Origin: Chanos chanos
Lineage: Eukaryota > Chordata > Actinopteri > Gonorynchiformes > Chanidae
Assembly: GCF_902362185.1 (NCBI RefSeq)
Contig: NC_044496.1
Span: 4,093,772 to 4,157,771, forward strand
DNA: 64,000 nucleotides
Direction: 5' to 3'
Positions 32,951 to 47,223 of the stretch are shown one piece after another. The stretch's first letter is position 1. Each line of letters opens with the position of its first letter. The position numbers and the translations under genes were made by a program. The notes under the pieces are model-generated. The model had not been told where the DNA came from, did not search any database, and saw nothing but the letters and a program-made list of their open reading frames with translations.

Positions 32951-35900
32951 GTTGTTTTGCGGAGTTTGTTGTACGTGGGAAGTCACGAACATTGCCAGCT
33001 TTTTTTTTTTTTATGAAGAGGGACTAAAACATTTAGTAGTTAACTTGATCTTTCCGTGAATTAGTTTCCTATACGTTATGCACAAAGAAAAGAAAGACTA
33101 GAGACTAGTAGAGAAACAGGTGAAGGAAAAAAGAGAGTCTTCTGATATCAGAACGTTGTGCGTACCTCAGACGAGTTGGCCGCGGTTCAGAGGAGCAAAG
33201 TGAGCCACCGAGACAAGGTGACCGCTTTTATAATTCATCCCCGCGTTTTGTTTCCCTCTCAGACCAATGAATTGGGAGAAAAAGAGTCTGTTTACTAAGG
33301 CAGCGTTTAAACACGCCCCCTGGCACGTTCAGCTACTCACCACAGGCATGTACATACAGACAAGGTGTCACCTGAGGTTTTTCACCACTGACACGCAATT
33401 TGCTTACGCTGACAAATCAATGACGTGAACAATACTTTCGAAACAGGAGGAGTCTTCATACGTAGCCAGATGAATACAGAGATTCGATGCTCAAAGGCGT
33501 GAAGATTACCATCGCTGTCATGACTGCATCAGGGTCAGATTTAATTTTTTTTTTTTTTTGGCGTTGTGTATGTTGTGCGTGAAAGGACGTACAGATGAAG
33601 AGGCCAAACACATAGAATCTTAACGTAAAACAAACTCTCAGAACAGGCAGCAGGCAATATGGTGGCATTTGTGGAGTTGCTGCTGACCTTCATCTACAGA
33701 TGGGCGGCGTGCCTGATCCCGGATCAGGTCCGCGTGCGTCTCGCCGCCAGAGAGAACGCTTTCCCACCTGCAGGGGTCAGCGGGCTGGGGAGTGAAAGAG
33801 GATCGTCCTCAGGGGACATGGCACGCTCTCCTCGGTTCAGCTGGTTTTTACATGAACTGCTGAATCTGAATGTCACGTACCATGAAGTGCACCAGTACTA
33901 CAGCAGCACAGGATTCCCATTTGGGATGAAAACCTGGTGGGGGGGGGGAAAAAAGTACAGGTGGTGGCTTCCCTGTGCTCATGTAGTTCTGTCGATCCGT
34001 CACTTCATTCATCACGCAGTTTTATTTATGTTTGTTTTTGTGTTTTAGGTTTAGTTGAACATGCTTTTCAAAGCAGCAACGATCAACAACGATTTCACTG
34101 TTTTTAAAGTTGAGAGGGCATTTCAGAGGGACCTCAGTCCAATTAAAAAAAAAAAAAAAATCTAAATAAAAAAGAAGAAGAAAAAAAAAAATCTTATCAA
34201 ACCATTAAAGTCAGAGTGACTCAGGCCTCTGCTGTCTGTCAGATTCTGGCTCGGCTGAAGAAGCAGATTAGAGGAACAGATAGCGTACATTCTTTCAACC
34301 AGGAGAAAGTAAACAGCGTGAGACCGAGCAGTTGGCTGAGAGGCAGCCCAGCTGAGGCTCCGTGTCAGACTGGAAAACCGTGTCTGTGAACGGCAACGCT
34401 GTTGAAACCACAATACAGATGCCTTTGTGTTACACCCCTGCATTAACACGCCAACGTGTGGTAGTCATCAGCTTTGAAGACTAGTAAAGCAATTTAATGT
34501 GCTGCGCTGACACGGGTTTACAACGCAGGTGTTCAAATGTCAAGAAGGTCCTAAGGGGCTGGAAGTCAGGAACACCTTTTCACAAAACAACTGCACTGTT
34601 GTACACAGAGGTCACTGTATACTCCTCAAACAGTGGTCATTGGGATAAAAGGTGTTTGGGTTCATGTTTTATTCAGGGTCACAGACTGCGTTTGCTGATT
34701 TGCCTGCTCTATTTCTGAAGTCCACCTGCTATGGCTTGTAATTCTGGGCATGGGAAAATTTGAAAAAAAAAAAAAATGCACAAGCAAAGTGCTAGAATCA
34801 TGTATAAATTCATGAAAATTTTTCATTTTGGCAACAACTGGATGTTTGCATGTTTGTGTTTTCTCCTGTCTGGGCCTTCTCCAGCTACCCTCACATGTTC
34901 GCTTCCTGTTTGGTCCGTCTCCAGATAAACAACACAGTCTACAAATAGTTCCCATGTGGGTGTCATCCGCATGAATTTCATATAGCTTTGGATCGCTTAC
35001 ATCCAATCTAGGTCACAGCAACACTTATCGAGACCTGATGCACACACCTTTCTACTCGCGTCATCTACAGCTGCATCAATAGCGCCCGAGGCAACAGAAA
35101 AGCACGCTGTATGCTTTCGCGAACGTGTCACTAACGCCAAGGCAGCGTGAAGTCCGCATAGAGGTGAAATGACCGTATGCTGCTCCGCGCAGCACTAACT
35201 GTCAGGTGCCATCAGGTTAAAAATAATAATAGCAGCAGCACCGCCACCACGGAACAAAGGATAAGCTCCTTTAGAACAAGTCAGCTGATAGCAGCTTACC
35301 AGAGAGTGCTTGTTAACTCAAGGTCATAAACGTTCTCTTTCCCAGAATGCCAATTAAAGCTCAGTATGACGGGAGCCCATTGCACGAGAACAACTTTCCC
35401 TCCAGTGGAAGACAAAAAATAGTTTGTGGCACGCTCTCACAGAAGACTGAAATAACCACTTTGCAACAGAGAGTCGTATGTCTTTGAGAGTAAATAAAGA
35501 ATGAAGTCAAAGAGACGCTTTTTTTTTACGTGAAACGAAGGCGCACCGTGGGAGATCGGTAGCTCTACGTGCTTATCAGGTGTTGATGCAAGCCAGACAC
35601 CGCTGTCGTTTTTAAAGGCAGCATCTCTGGAGTGCGCCACAAATAGTCGTGTTGCTATGGACCTGAATAATGTATCATATGACATTAAAAGCAAGTGCAC
35701 CTCACTAATGTGACTTACCTCGACATCCTGTTGTGTGTACGATGATGATAACAGCTAATTATAAGGATCGTCTGATCTCATTGTTTCCGGCTAAGCATGC
35801 TAATGTTAGCATTTTATAACTGCTGATGTGGTTGGTGGGCTGCACCACACCTACAGGTGCAGAGATGTCTTAAAATACAAACACACTGCTGACAGCTTCC

Positions 35901-36249
35901 TGCAACTTCGGTTGTCCTTAGTCAAACAGCCGTAGGAATTTTAGTCTTATTTTAAGGATATAAAGAGAACTGTGCTCACTGAGGTCACATGGATCAAAAT
36001 GCGGCCGGTGCCTCTGACTAAGCAATGAATTAGAAATTGTTCAGATCATTCTCATCTTGCATCCATTGGCAGTAGTCTGGAGGAACAGGGAGTCCAGGAC
36101 AACCACCTCCCTCTCTACAATTTAAAAGTAACCAAAAGGCGAGGGGAGTTTAAGGGGCTTAAAAACTCCATCTTCTCCAAACATTTGTTTCACGCTACAT
36201 ATGAGATTCTAACAACACTTGGTGGTGAGCATATTACCTTTCCACTGAA

Positions 36250-36273
36250 GGGGGGGGGGGGGGGGGGGGGGGG
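36250..36273. repeat. Poly-G homopolymer, 24 nt
   Basis: A pure G run in unique sequence. Confidence 0.9.
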
Positions 36274-37682
36274 CGAACGGAATACTGAAATTCGAGATCC
36301 GCAATGAAGCGTTTGGAGTAGCAACACGATTCTGCGTTTGTTCTCCACCCAAGTGCTCAGCAATTATACGTTTGTAAAAAAAAAAAAAAACTAGCCCAGA
36401 AAATGTCAAGGAAGGGTTATGAAAACAGTTTGGAAGAGGTACCGTACACCGTGTGATTAATTAGCCCTGAACTCACAATGCCACAGTGGGTGGATCATAG
36501 CACCCAGTCCTTGGATGTCGATGATGAAAGATACACTCCAGCAATAACAAGAGCGTCAATTGCAGTGGGTGTATCAGGACAACAAAGCAGCTACATTACC
36601 CTGTTTATCAGTGATAATAGAACGGGGGGTGGGAGTGGGGGAGGGGGACGCTCTCGGCTCTGTTTGCCTAATAACGGTCTGAATAACAACGTTGACATGA
36701 GGATTTTCAAAATAAATTGACATTGGGTCCCAACGTCTATTCATAAACGGATCGGTAGGAAGGTCACGAAACCATTCAAACGCGACTTTCACTGGCCTCA
36801 AGCAGAAGGTCACCACCTCCATCATGAGAGGAAGCCTTTTCTGTTACTTCTCATGGCCCCTCAGCGTTCCATAGAACCAGCGCTGGCCTCACGCCGTAAT
36901 AACAGCTGACACTGTTTTCGAAACATCTCATTTTTTTTGGTCATAATGCTCTGGCAGTTTCCACTAGCACTTCAGTTACACGTTTATACTCAGGCACATG
37001 TGCATTGTCACGTCGTGTCTTTTCTTTGCTTTTCTTTTTTTCCCCCAAACGGTGTTCTATTACATCCAGTCTGTATAAAGTCCAAACCGAACTAACTATC
37101 ACGACTGAGGAGTGTTCCATGAGGGCTTTAGACTCTGTTATTACCGTATGTGTTTTGGTGTCTCAGATAAGGGCAGTGATACTACAGAGTAGTCTAACCA
37201 CAAACAAACAAACCAATAAATAAATAGGATTTAATAAGTCAAGTATATGGGATATTCTCAAGGGTGAGTTGACTTCATGTAGGTCATGAGACACCACTTT
37301 GATTCAGCTGGAACTCTACACCTTTTTTTTTGTTTGTTTGTTTGTTTGGACTGAGTGGAACTAACACAAGAGCCCTTAGAGTGCTCATTCTGCTAATGCT
37401 TTACAAAGGACTTTATACAGTGCTAATGTTTCACCATAAAATAAGCAGAACAATTTTTCCATGGCACGGTGAAGCAGCCATTAAGGCCAGGACTGACTGA
37501 GCACACACATGGTTACTTACTTCAGACCAATACGGTTTATTGATCACGTGCAAATGTAACTCGTGTCTTTTGGTTTAATAGTGCCAGCACTGTCCATTAA
37601 GTGCTGCTAAATGACTTCCTCTGACAAATGACTTAAGTGGGTGGTCTAAAATGACCCACTGAACTGAATTGTTCTATATACC

Positions 37683-37713
<31 letters not shown>

Positions 37714-38418
37714 ACTCACACACACATACACACACACACATGCACACACAGAGCTCATTAATGCTTTATCATGACATCCATTAGGTTCCCGACCGTCTGC
37801 GTGAACTGCATCAGTTAACACACATATTATATATTATAAACTGGGCTGATATCTTCGAATGGGAGGGATGTCCTTAGTAAACTGTGTGGGTCCAGATTCA
37901 GTTTCTGGAAAGCATCAGCTAAACCTCAATCATTTTGACTTAACTGGAGCAGGAGAGACTTGCGAGTCCAGGGGCAAAATTCAGATCTGTTCTTCTCGGG
38001 TCCAACGCCTGCTAAAGAGAGAGGTGCTCTAATAGGTAAATGACTAGCTCCAGAAGACAGGCCACATAATGCTATGTGCTAGAGATTCATAACAGTTGAA
38101 GAAGTTCCCTTATAAATTTGCTAACTTTGGGTTCATAAAAGTTTATATCAGCGTATATCAGGTTTATATCAGCGTTACTCTTGTCTTGATTGTGGAAACA
38201 GTCACTGTATAGACAAGAGAAAAATCATCCAGACTGACAGCCTTTTTTTTTTTAAGGAACATGTCTGGAATCTTTGCAATAGATCTTCTAGAATGTGTTC
38301 ACTTACAGGGTAGTTAAATTAATGTTCATGCAGCACCACCCAGACACACGTTTATGAGCACATTTAGAAATCCTAATCCTCTGTCTATATATACATACAC
38401 ACAGACACATATATGTAT

Positions 38419-38421
38419 GTA

Positions 38422-38512
<91 letters not shown>

Positions 38513-38523
38513 ATATGTGTGTG
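38419..38523. repeat. Compound (GT)n-(AT)n-(GT)n microsatellite
   Basis: A block of about 20 AT units (about 38439-38480) is sandwiched between two GT tracts. The AT core is self-complementary and can extrude as a cruciform, while the GT arms are Z-prone. ORFs across it read only Tyr/Ile and Val/Cys. Confidence 0.9.
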
Positions 38524-39668
38524 TAAGTCTGTATATGTAAGTGTAAGGGCACGCTGAAGGTGGATGTGCTAAATCCAGCCTGATGATGGAGTCAAACATG
38601 CCACAGCAAGGGACAGAGGCCAGAGACTAAACCCAACACTTAAGCAAAAAGGCTGTCCTCAGAGTATATTCACTGTGCATTCTCACATGATTCAATCTGA
38701 TTTAATGTCAGACCCACCCAAATGCATTCATCTGTATGCTCCAATTTAAGTCACGCTGGCAATGAATGCATAGGTTTCACAATGTGAATGGATTAACTTT
38801 CAAAGGGACATTACAAACCACATGCCTGCTAGGGTGAGTTACGCACATGCTTACCAATCCTAACTGCACTTAGAATTGACCTCCACAAGTGCTTGTTACT
38901 TACAGCTAGATTAATCCAAAAACGAACTGCCTAACTAGTAAGCCCAGGGTAAACAGAATCTAACGATATTGGAACTGAATATACATTGTAAATTGTTGTA
39001 TTCAGTACAAAGACATATCTCATATACTGGTGATATCTAACATTTTTAGGATTCTTATTGGAACTATTTAAAAATTTCTCCTTAATCTGTGACAGCACTG
39101 TCACATAACTCACAAATCCATCATTTTACAGAGCTCCCCAAACACAATCCATGTGACAAATTAGATTTGGTTTAAAATTAAAAAGGAAAAAAAAAAAGAA
39201 CCCTCTGCGTACCGTTATCTATTATTAGCCGTGAGTAGATCGCCCGGCAGTCCTTAACAAGTAAGGCTAGGCAGTATTTTTAGCCGGTCAACTGACTTTG
39301 GCCCAGGGCTGGCAGGAAGCGCCAAATCCTGGTGCCAGATCCGCTGGGGCTTCATAAGCAAATGAGCTAAGCAGCACCTCTCCGCGGGAGAGATTATGTT
39401 CGTGTGAAAGCAGAGGTGTAGAGATATATGGTAGGGGGATGTGATAAGCGGTCTGTATCGGCGTGCTTTTCTAAGCTCTCTCTCTGTCAAAACCAGCCCC
39501 CCCCCCCCCCGCCAAGTATAGTCACAACCTGCCCCACAGGCCACTGGGCTTTTTAGGCCAGTGGAAGGCACGTGTTGGAATGTGTTTAACTTTGGAGTGG
39601 GTTACCACTTTCTGCTCTGTGCTTTTTGGAAGAGGAGCTACGGGATGGAATCTGGGGGGTTAGGATGG

Positions 39669-39670
<2 letters not shown>

Positions 39671-39717
<47 letters not shown>

Positions 39718-39722
39718 GGGGG
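39671..39722. repeat. (GT)n fused to poly-G of about 22 nt
   Basis: About 15 GT units pass directly into a pure G run. A C run lies nearby at about 39497-39510. Confidence 0.9.
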
Positions 39723-40293
39723 CTTCAAGAGTTAAAGGGTTTGGGAAGACAGACTTGTCTGGTCACATACCTTGCCTGGATGGACAAACCCTCAGCACTG
39801 CAGTGACCCAAAAGCAAGTGGAGATTTTAGTGACCTTGTGTTTTCCTAGCCTCTTCAGTAACGCACTTAAATGTACAATCGATTCAAAACTGTCACCCAA
39901 GGGGTTATTTTTCTTTGTTTTGTTTTTTTTTTTTTCAAATGAAAAAAGAAAAAAACAGTGGACTGAGTACAAACAAAGGCAAGATGATCAAGAACAGATG
40001 ATCTGACAGCAGCTTAGCAAAGCTCGGTCCCCCCCCCCCCAAAAAAAACAAAAATCAATCACACCGTAAACCTTTGTGGTAGCAAGACTAGCTCCTTGCT
40101 TTTAAAGATTTAATTAGCTGCTGGCTCACTATGCTATATAGGGTCACGTCAAGCAAGCGCACTACCTTTATGTACCTAAGTTCGACTAAAAAACTATGTA
40201 GCCTAATGAAACCTATATAATACCGGCATTGCACCGTATAGGATATCTCCGGCTTGAAATTCGCACAGCCTGGTGTATGTCCCGCCAAAAGTT

Positions 40294-40332
40294 AACGTTC
40301 TCATTTGTTATGATGTAACAAATGAGAACGTT
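40294..40332. repeat. Perfect inverted repeat, 17-bp arms with 5-nt loop
   Basis: The left arm AACGTTCTCATTTGTTA (40294-40310), loop TGATG (40311-40315) and right arm TAACAAATGAGAACGTT (40316-40332) are perfectly complementary, with no continuation of pairing beyond the arms. The sequence is not low-complexity. No T run follows that would mark a terminator. It could be a small hairpin RNA, a protein-binding palindrome or a template-switch product. Confidence 0.85.
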
Positions 40333-40660
40333 GACATAAAAGTTTGATACAGCAGAATAAAGACAATTGCAATCTATGTTAAATCAGCTTGGCTGCTCTA
40401 CACATGCCATGAAATTGTATCTTTGAACTTTACAGCATCTGGACTGATACCACCCTGTAACCAGCTGTGTTTTCCGGCAGCCAATTCTCCGCAAAGCCAA
40501 TCATGAGTATGACATGTGATCGACTACAGAGAATTGTAACTAACTCCATATTTCAGCGTACATTCCAGCGAACACACAGTTTTATTTTCTTTATATACGC
40601 TGACCTTTTAAGAAGTTCTTTGTGTATGTGCTAGTCTGTCTGGGGGAGGTAGGGGCGGCG

Positions 40661-40661
<1 letters not shown>

Positions 40662-40705
<44 letters not shown>
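40662..40705. repeat. (GA)n microsatellite
   Basis: About 21 pure GA units following a G-rich stretch. Confidence 0.9.
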
Positions 40706-40710
<5 letters not shown>

Positions 40711-41646
40711 ATAGCCATTCCCGACATAAGATTTTTGCGCCTCCTGGTGGGGCGATTAAAAGCTTACTGCTTACCGAGTCGTGACAACCTACGTGTTATT
40801 CGATTAGGTTCCTGTAGCTGCCAAAATAACAATGTCAGCTGCGTTTCAAATGGTGAATTAATTTAACCCCTTCCACCAAGTTCTCCTCAGAAAGAGGCTA
40901 GTATTTAACAAGCGGTACAAAATTGTCATTTTGTCGAGAAGTTTTCTTTTTTTTGTCCCAAAATGTGTCGACACTTTCACGACACTTAATGGCAAAGCGA
41001 GGGATAGATAAACTCAGAAACAGAGCGATGTGAGAACACGCAAGGACTGTCCATATCAGGCTGTACCTATCTCAGTCAACCCGAGATCTGAGCACTATCA
41101 CCGAGGCGATTTCCTCTCCTGATCCCAATCTGCCCACAGCCTGAATGAAAATACAGTCTGTCTTGTCACATCAAGGGATCAACATGAAAATAGTATCTGA
41201 TATGAAAATTAACAGATCTATCTAATCTAAACATCTGCCGCATTAACTCACGCCAGTGTCAAGACTTTTCTGCTATTTTATGAGTCTCCACGGACGTATG
41301 CAGATTCATGTAGAGGAGGAGACGGTAAACTGGGGACATAGGCCGTCCTCGTTTCATTTAATTTTTTTCCTTCTGAGACACAGTTGTAGGTTATGCTACT
41401 TCTTCTCTGTTGTCTCTCTGTGAATACGGATGATAATGCTCAAATCTAACAACACAGTGCTCATTTATCAAATCCATTTATGTATTTATTGTTAAAATAT
41501 TATTGAAGATGATGAGAATGTACACAACAAGGCTTTCTGTGTCTGGGATTTAGAATCCATATTCTATAATTAAATCAAATTTCTACAATTAAAGACAACA
41601 CAATGTTTCTGTACAATGTTAATTGGGGACCCTGTTATTTGATCTT

Positions 41647-41650
<4 letters not shown>

Positions 41651-41696
<46 letters not shown>

Positions 41697-41701
41697 GGTG
41701 A
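41651..41701. repeat. (TG)n followed by GGGT units
   Basis: About 19 TG units pass into GTGGGTGGGTGGGTGAGG, a run of four G-triplets with short loops that fits a G-quadruplex pattern. Confidence 0.9.
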
Positions 41702-42401
41702 GGGGTGTTCTTAGGGCTGAGGTACTGCCTAGATACCATGGACAACTGGAAAACACAGTCGGCCAGGGCAGTGATGTCACACAGTGTGGACGGTAAGTGA
41801 CAGACCCAGTCCTGGTTGGATTTATTTTTATTGTGAGGAGAGCGGTTGCTAACCGCGACTCTGATGTTGCCAGTCGCCTTAAACATTCCCCCTGCAATCC
41901 AGCCCATGAGCCTATAACCCCATTTTAGACCCAAGGACTGAAGCTTTTCCCCCCATAAACATGCTTTGGCTCAGTGCCTCCGAAATGTCAATCAGCTTAG
42001 AGTAAAAAATTAAGACAGATTTTCTGCTTGATTTCTCATATCCAGCAAGTATACTGTGAGGAGGTTCTTTTGGAAATCGGACTATATCCGTATTTCAATA
42101 ATCTCCATAATCCTGAGTGCAAAAAAAAAAAAAGGAAAAAAAACCCAGCTTAATAAACACTACAACAAATTTCCTGGACATTATTATTATGCATGCCAGA
42201 TGTTTTAGGCATATCTTCACGGAGTAAACATGTAAACAGGAAATACGACATCGCACCGTTAAATTAAGAGACATCTCTGTTTGGTTCAAAACAGTGTGGA
42301 CTAGCAGATTCAGCTACAGGAAATGAGGTCAGCCCAATTCACTGTGGCCCCTTGTATCTGAAACACATGGTGCCTTTGTGTGACTCCAAGAATGGTGACA
42401 T

Positions 42402-42421
42402 CACACACGGACACACACACA

Positions 42422-42481
<60 letters not shown>
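42402..42481. repeat. (CA)n microsatellite
   Basis: About 80 bp of CA repeats with one CGG and one CTC interruption near the left end. Confidence 0.9.
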
Positions 42482-42483
<2 letters not shown>

Positions 42484-45154
42484 AACTGTACTATACAGGT
42501 TTTTTTCTCTTAATGAGCAGAAGCCATAACATCCTCTCTTTCTCTGAGGTCGTGTTTAAGGACCACATTAAAACCATTTGACCTCAAAGTCAAATCAATG
42601 ACAAAGAATATGTATATAAAATGGACCACACCACCTGTGACACCATCACATGTTCATAGTATGCTATCAAAAGCAGCTAGGCAGGTACTTAATGATTCTC
42701 CTTGTGCAGTACAGACAGAGAAACCAGGAGTGGTAATACCAGAGGCGTTGAGTATATAAAACTAAAACTCAACCGACTACAGGTTTTTTTTTGTTTTTTT
42801 TTTTTTTACATGCATCTTGTGCATATCAGAACAAGTCCACCACCCCAGAAATGTTGAGACACCATAGTCGTGTGGTCAGGAACAGCTTGCTGAAAGCGGC
42901 AGACACAAGTCGCAGATGAGCAACAGTCAGTAAGTTTGTGACTGAGTACTGCAGTAATGCTACGCAAATACATCCCAGGGCACAATTCTCTGTCTGCTCA
43001 GTGACCTGGATAAAATAAAGTTCATTTTATGACACTCTTAGTTTGCATCTTTACATAATGCTTTTGCAAGGTACATTTTTTTTTTCACTGGTTAAAACCA
43101 TTGACCAGAACCCACAAGCTGTAAAATCAGGGATAATCATAAGGGAACTGAACACATGTAATTATTCTAGTTGTTTCCTGATTTGTGTCTGGGACGGTCT
43201 GTCTTATGATAACTAATTGTCTCAGAATACTGAGTGTTGTTGATGAAAGTAGCAATGAAAAAAAAAATATTTTCAAACTATAAATATATCAAACATAATT
43301 ATAAATACATTTTATATGTTTATAATTCGAATTTCCATATGTGAAGATACATAGGCTCTCATTTTCTCATGTATTATCATCTGACCACATAAAGAGGATC
43401 TGAAAAGCCTTGCCAAACCATGACAGAAACTGAACCGATATAAAGGAAAGAATTTCTCGTAACCTACTGCTCAGTTTCCATCTCATTTTCAGATCTGTGA
43501 GCCGTTGAGACTACATGTCTTTGGATCTGCATTCACCCTCTGTAGGTTTACAGTTCAGTTCTGAAAGAGCTTTAAACATAAAATGAAAGAAACATCAAGA
43601 GGACCCAGCCTAATAACATTAGGCAAAGGGCCACACGCACGTACACACATAGACACACACTCTCTCTCTCTCTCTCTCTCTCTTTCTCACTTTCAGTTAC
43701 TGGTGGAAACAGGCTGATGCACTGAAATTCTTTAACGGTGTGTAAGAGCTGTGCAGTAAGGCTTGGCCTCTGAATCTCATGTTCTCTCTGTCTCATAAAA
43801 GAGGAAAATAGGCTTCCCGAGCTCAAGACACTGCAGGTGATATTTCATCCGCAACCTTATTCTGCACAAGCAAGCAACTATCTAAAACTCAGCAGTCTGA
43901 CTGACCTGATTCATAATGCTGTAGGAATTTGAAGAGGAGGGGGAAAAAACCTATAACATGTTAAACAAGTCAACATGCCCACTCGCTTTGCATAAGTACA
44001 TATACAGGGAACACACGGGAGGGGAGGGAGAATATTATTTCACTAGCTCTTAAAATGTGGCATCTGTTGTTTATGATAATGGAATTGGGGTCAAAGCGTG
44101 TTCAATCCGTTACGTGCTTAAAAATGCTTTACGTGTTAAAGGGTGCTACGGAGTTTCCGTAGTTGTGCGCTCATGACATAAAAGAGGAAAAGCAAGATCT
44201 TTGCAGTGTGCTTAATAACATGCATATTATTTACCATTAGCGGTGTGAGTTTTAACTCGGACCACTAATGAGAGACCGGACACTTTCATTATGCGAAAGC
44301 GCACTGGGATCTTTGGACATATCAGAATAGCGCCTCTAGCGGTTACGGAGACTGCACTAACCACAGCGCGAGAACGCCGAGTTTTGCCGATAGGTTGTGA
44401 ACAGCGAGCTACCAAGACTCGAACGTTCTGTTCCTTGGTGTTAGAGCTATATCGGGCTTGGTACACGGTGACTGATAAAGATTAGAAATGTGTCTTGAGG
44501 GGGGAAGAATCATTGCTTGTTCGTGTATGCATTGCGCTGCTTGCCAAGAGCAAGTTCTTGACTGACACGCGGGTCAGTTAAGGGCAGGATGTGAAGCAAT
44601 ACGACACGGGGCTGGAGACGTGAATGTCTTATTAGCGCCTAACACATTACAGCGATCTGTGAGCAGGTTGAGTACAAAACGTCCCAGACAGGAGTAATAA
44701 ATCTTACCACACAGCACAGACTGTTAATCCTGCTTTTGTTTAATATTTAAACATCACCTTTCCTTGCATCTTCATAGATTAAAAAGAAGAAGAACCACAT
44801 TAAAAAAAAAAAGAGAGAGAAGTCATCCAAATTTGAATGTGTGTTCATTTCAGTGGAGAGGCACCTGCATTGAGTCATATTAGCCTATTAGTCTCTGCAT
44901 GTCACAATTATATGTAATACTTGGCCTAAGATGAACACAGAACATGTGTTACTGAGAACTTCTCCTGCAGAGCCTTTGTGCTCAGCGATACAGGCGTCCC
45001 TGAATTCCCAACCTCCGTTTCCTCAGTTCCCAGGCCAAGCCCTGTATTTAGACTGATGACGAGAGGAGTCTGAAATGCAACAGAGGCACCATGGGAACAG
45101 AAATAAATCGGGGATCTGCTCAGAGTCCCACCCTGCCTCCAACCTTGCTGATAA

Positions 45155-45159
<5 letters not shown>

Positions 45160-45189
<30 letters not shown>
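45160..45189. repeat. (GT)n microsatellite
   Basis: About 15 pure GT units in unique sequence. Confidence 0.9.
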
Positions 45190-45194
<5 letters not shown>

Positions 45195-47223
45195 AGCAGG
45201 ACTCTAAGACAAGCGCTTGACTGACAGGATAAAACCTCATTGTTCTGGAAGAATTACAGTCACACTTTCAGCCCGCCACATCTTCCTCTTGACGTTCTAT
45301 TTTTGAACTTGTGCTAAGAGAGGACAATTATATCAATGCTATTTATTTAATTCTTCCTGTACCACAATGCTAAAGGTTCCTTCCTGTGGTGTATATGTAA
45401 ACTCCTGCCTCATTAGCCTTGGCTGAATCTCTGTTCAGAGCACGTGGTCTGGGTAACAGGTTTTTTAAATGTCAAAGTTAAAGAAAGATGGGGCATGGTA
45501 TATGTGACATTACTGAACAAAAGGTGAAAAATTAAGACATAACCACAACAATATGTTCAGCTGACACCCCAACGCATTCCTTGTGTCTGTTGTAATGCTG
45601 CGTTTAAAGTGTTTCTCCTTTGAGAGAGAGGCAAAAAGAGAAGTTTACGCCAGTTCAAAAAAATGTGGTTGCCACTGACCTCTGTATTTGTGTGAGAAAA
45701 ATTCTACACGCACCATGTCTGGTGTTGAATAAGTTCGTTAAATTTAGAAACACAAAAGAAATATCAAAACCGTGCCCACAGCTTGGAAATATGTAAAACA
45801 GAAATGACGGAAAGAACAAATTTCTGCTGTTATCTATGGAGGAAAGACCGGTCGGTTCAGAGAAAAAGAAAGAACTGTTTCTGCAGCTTGGTAACAGGAT
45901 ACAACTCAGCATTTTTAATGATATGAATTCTAAGAAACGTACAAAAAAGAAAAAAAAAAAAAAACACACACACACACACGAACGCTCAGCCCATACGCTT
46001 GTGTTGACAGGCCCAAAGGACAGATCTGCTGGTACAACAGACATAGTAGAAAACAGTTCAAAAGGATCACTGGAGGCAATAGGGGCATTACAGGCCATCA
46101 AGGTGCCAGACCACCTGCTGCGTAAGGTCATGCACAATAAAATCAGCCGGGTGCACACGCGGGTGCTGGCTGTGTGTACGTGGGCATGTGGAAGAGCGGG
46201 AGCTTGTCGTCATCCCAGGTCGCCAGGGGCAGGACCGATGTTGAGAAACAATGCATGTCACAACTGTACGTTTGCAGTTAAAACAGGATCAAGCGCTGCT
46301 GTGTTTGTGAGATTAAGAGCCCCAGAGTTAGCAGCAGTTGCCAGACTAACTTTGATACAACATGAGGCATCATTCAAGGACAAGGACTCCGTCCGTGGTC
46401 AATCACCACATGTCACTCACTATTAAACCCATTTTGCTTCAGTGTGTTTTTAAAAAGCAGCTTATAATTTTGAGAATTTCCCATGCCAGTGTTCCTGTGC
46501 TGTGGTCTCCAAGATGAACTACACACAACGCTTTGTTCTAACCCAGACATTTACACACCTGGCTCAGTTGATGATTCCTGATTAGCTGAGCGAAACTGAG
46601 AGAGGGTATGTGAAACACAGACCTTTAGACCATTCAGAAATGATGTGGTTGTGATATTCAGAATTTCTATTGTTCCCATTATACTGCTAAATAATTGTCT
46701 TCATGATAGATCTTAGTCTTCAACAATTTTTTTTAAACTGTCTCTTTGTGACATCATAGAAGACACTTTGAATTCAACATTTTCCAGTGTTAGGCTACAA
46801 CACAACAACACCTTTAAAGGGTTCCTTTAACATCAAAATCCTGACATGAAACACAGCACAGCTCTTAACATACTCTGTACTCTGTGCTATGCCCCACGTT
46901 GCTCTACGGAAAAACATCAGCGGGGTTAATCTCCTGTGCTGTGTATGCTACGTGCTATATTCTTTTGAGTGCAGTTTATATAAATATCGTCGAGTGCCAG
47001 CATTTTTTGACGTCAGAGACAAGAGGTTGCCATGCCATGAGAAGAAATCAAACAGTCACATAAAATTCATCCAGTAAAACGGTTCAAAACAATAGTGCTT
47101 TATTAAATGTTCCTTTATAAGCACACACCTGGATAACCAGAGGGAAGAGAGAACTTACACTGACGTCCTATCTGCCTACTATACTACGGTGAATCGAGCA
47201 ACTCGTAGAATGGATGGTCGTAA

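Larger units (their letters stand above)
32951..47220. other. Intergenic DNA between MAPK6 and the tRNA/transposon island
   Basis: No recognisable gene was found on either strand. ORFs at 33659-34048 and 45836-46426 lack recognisable domains and splice context. The stretch contains several microsatellites (listed separately), a perfect hairpin at 40294-40332 and a CpG-richer, repeat-free patch at about 44220-44480 of unknown nature. Confidence 0.55.

Noticed and set aside
33659-34048. 129-codon ORF on the + strand
   Set aside because: The first part looks protein-like, but the ORF runs through a poly-G and a T-rich repeat. No domain, homologue or splice sites are recognised.
45836-46426. 196-codon ORF on the + strand
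   Set aside because: It spans a poly-A and (CA)n segment giving Lys and His/Thr runs. The remainder is unrecognised and has no gene context.
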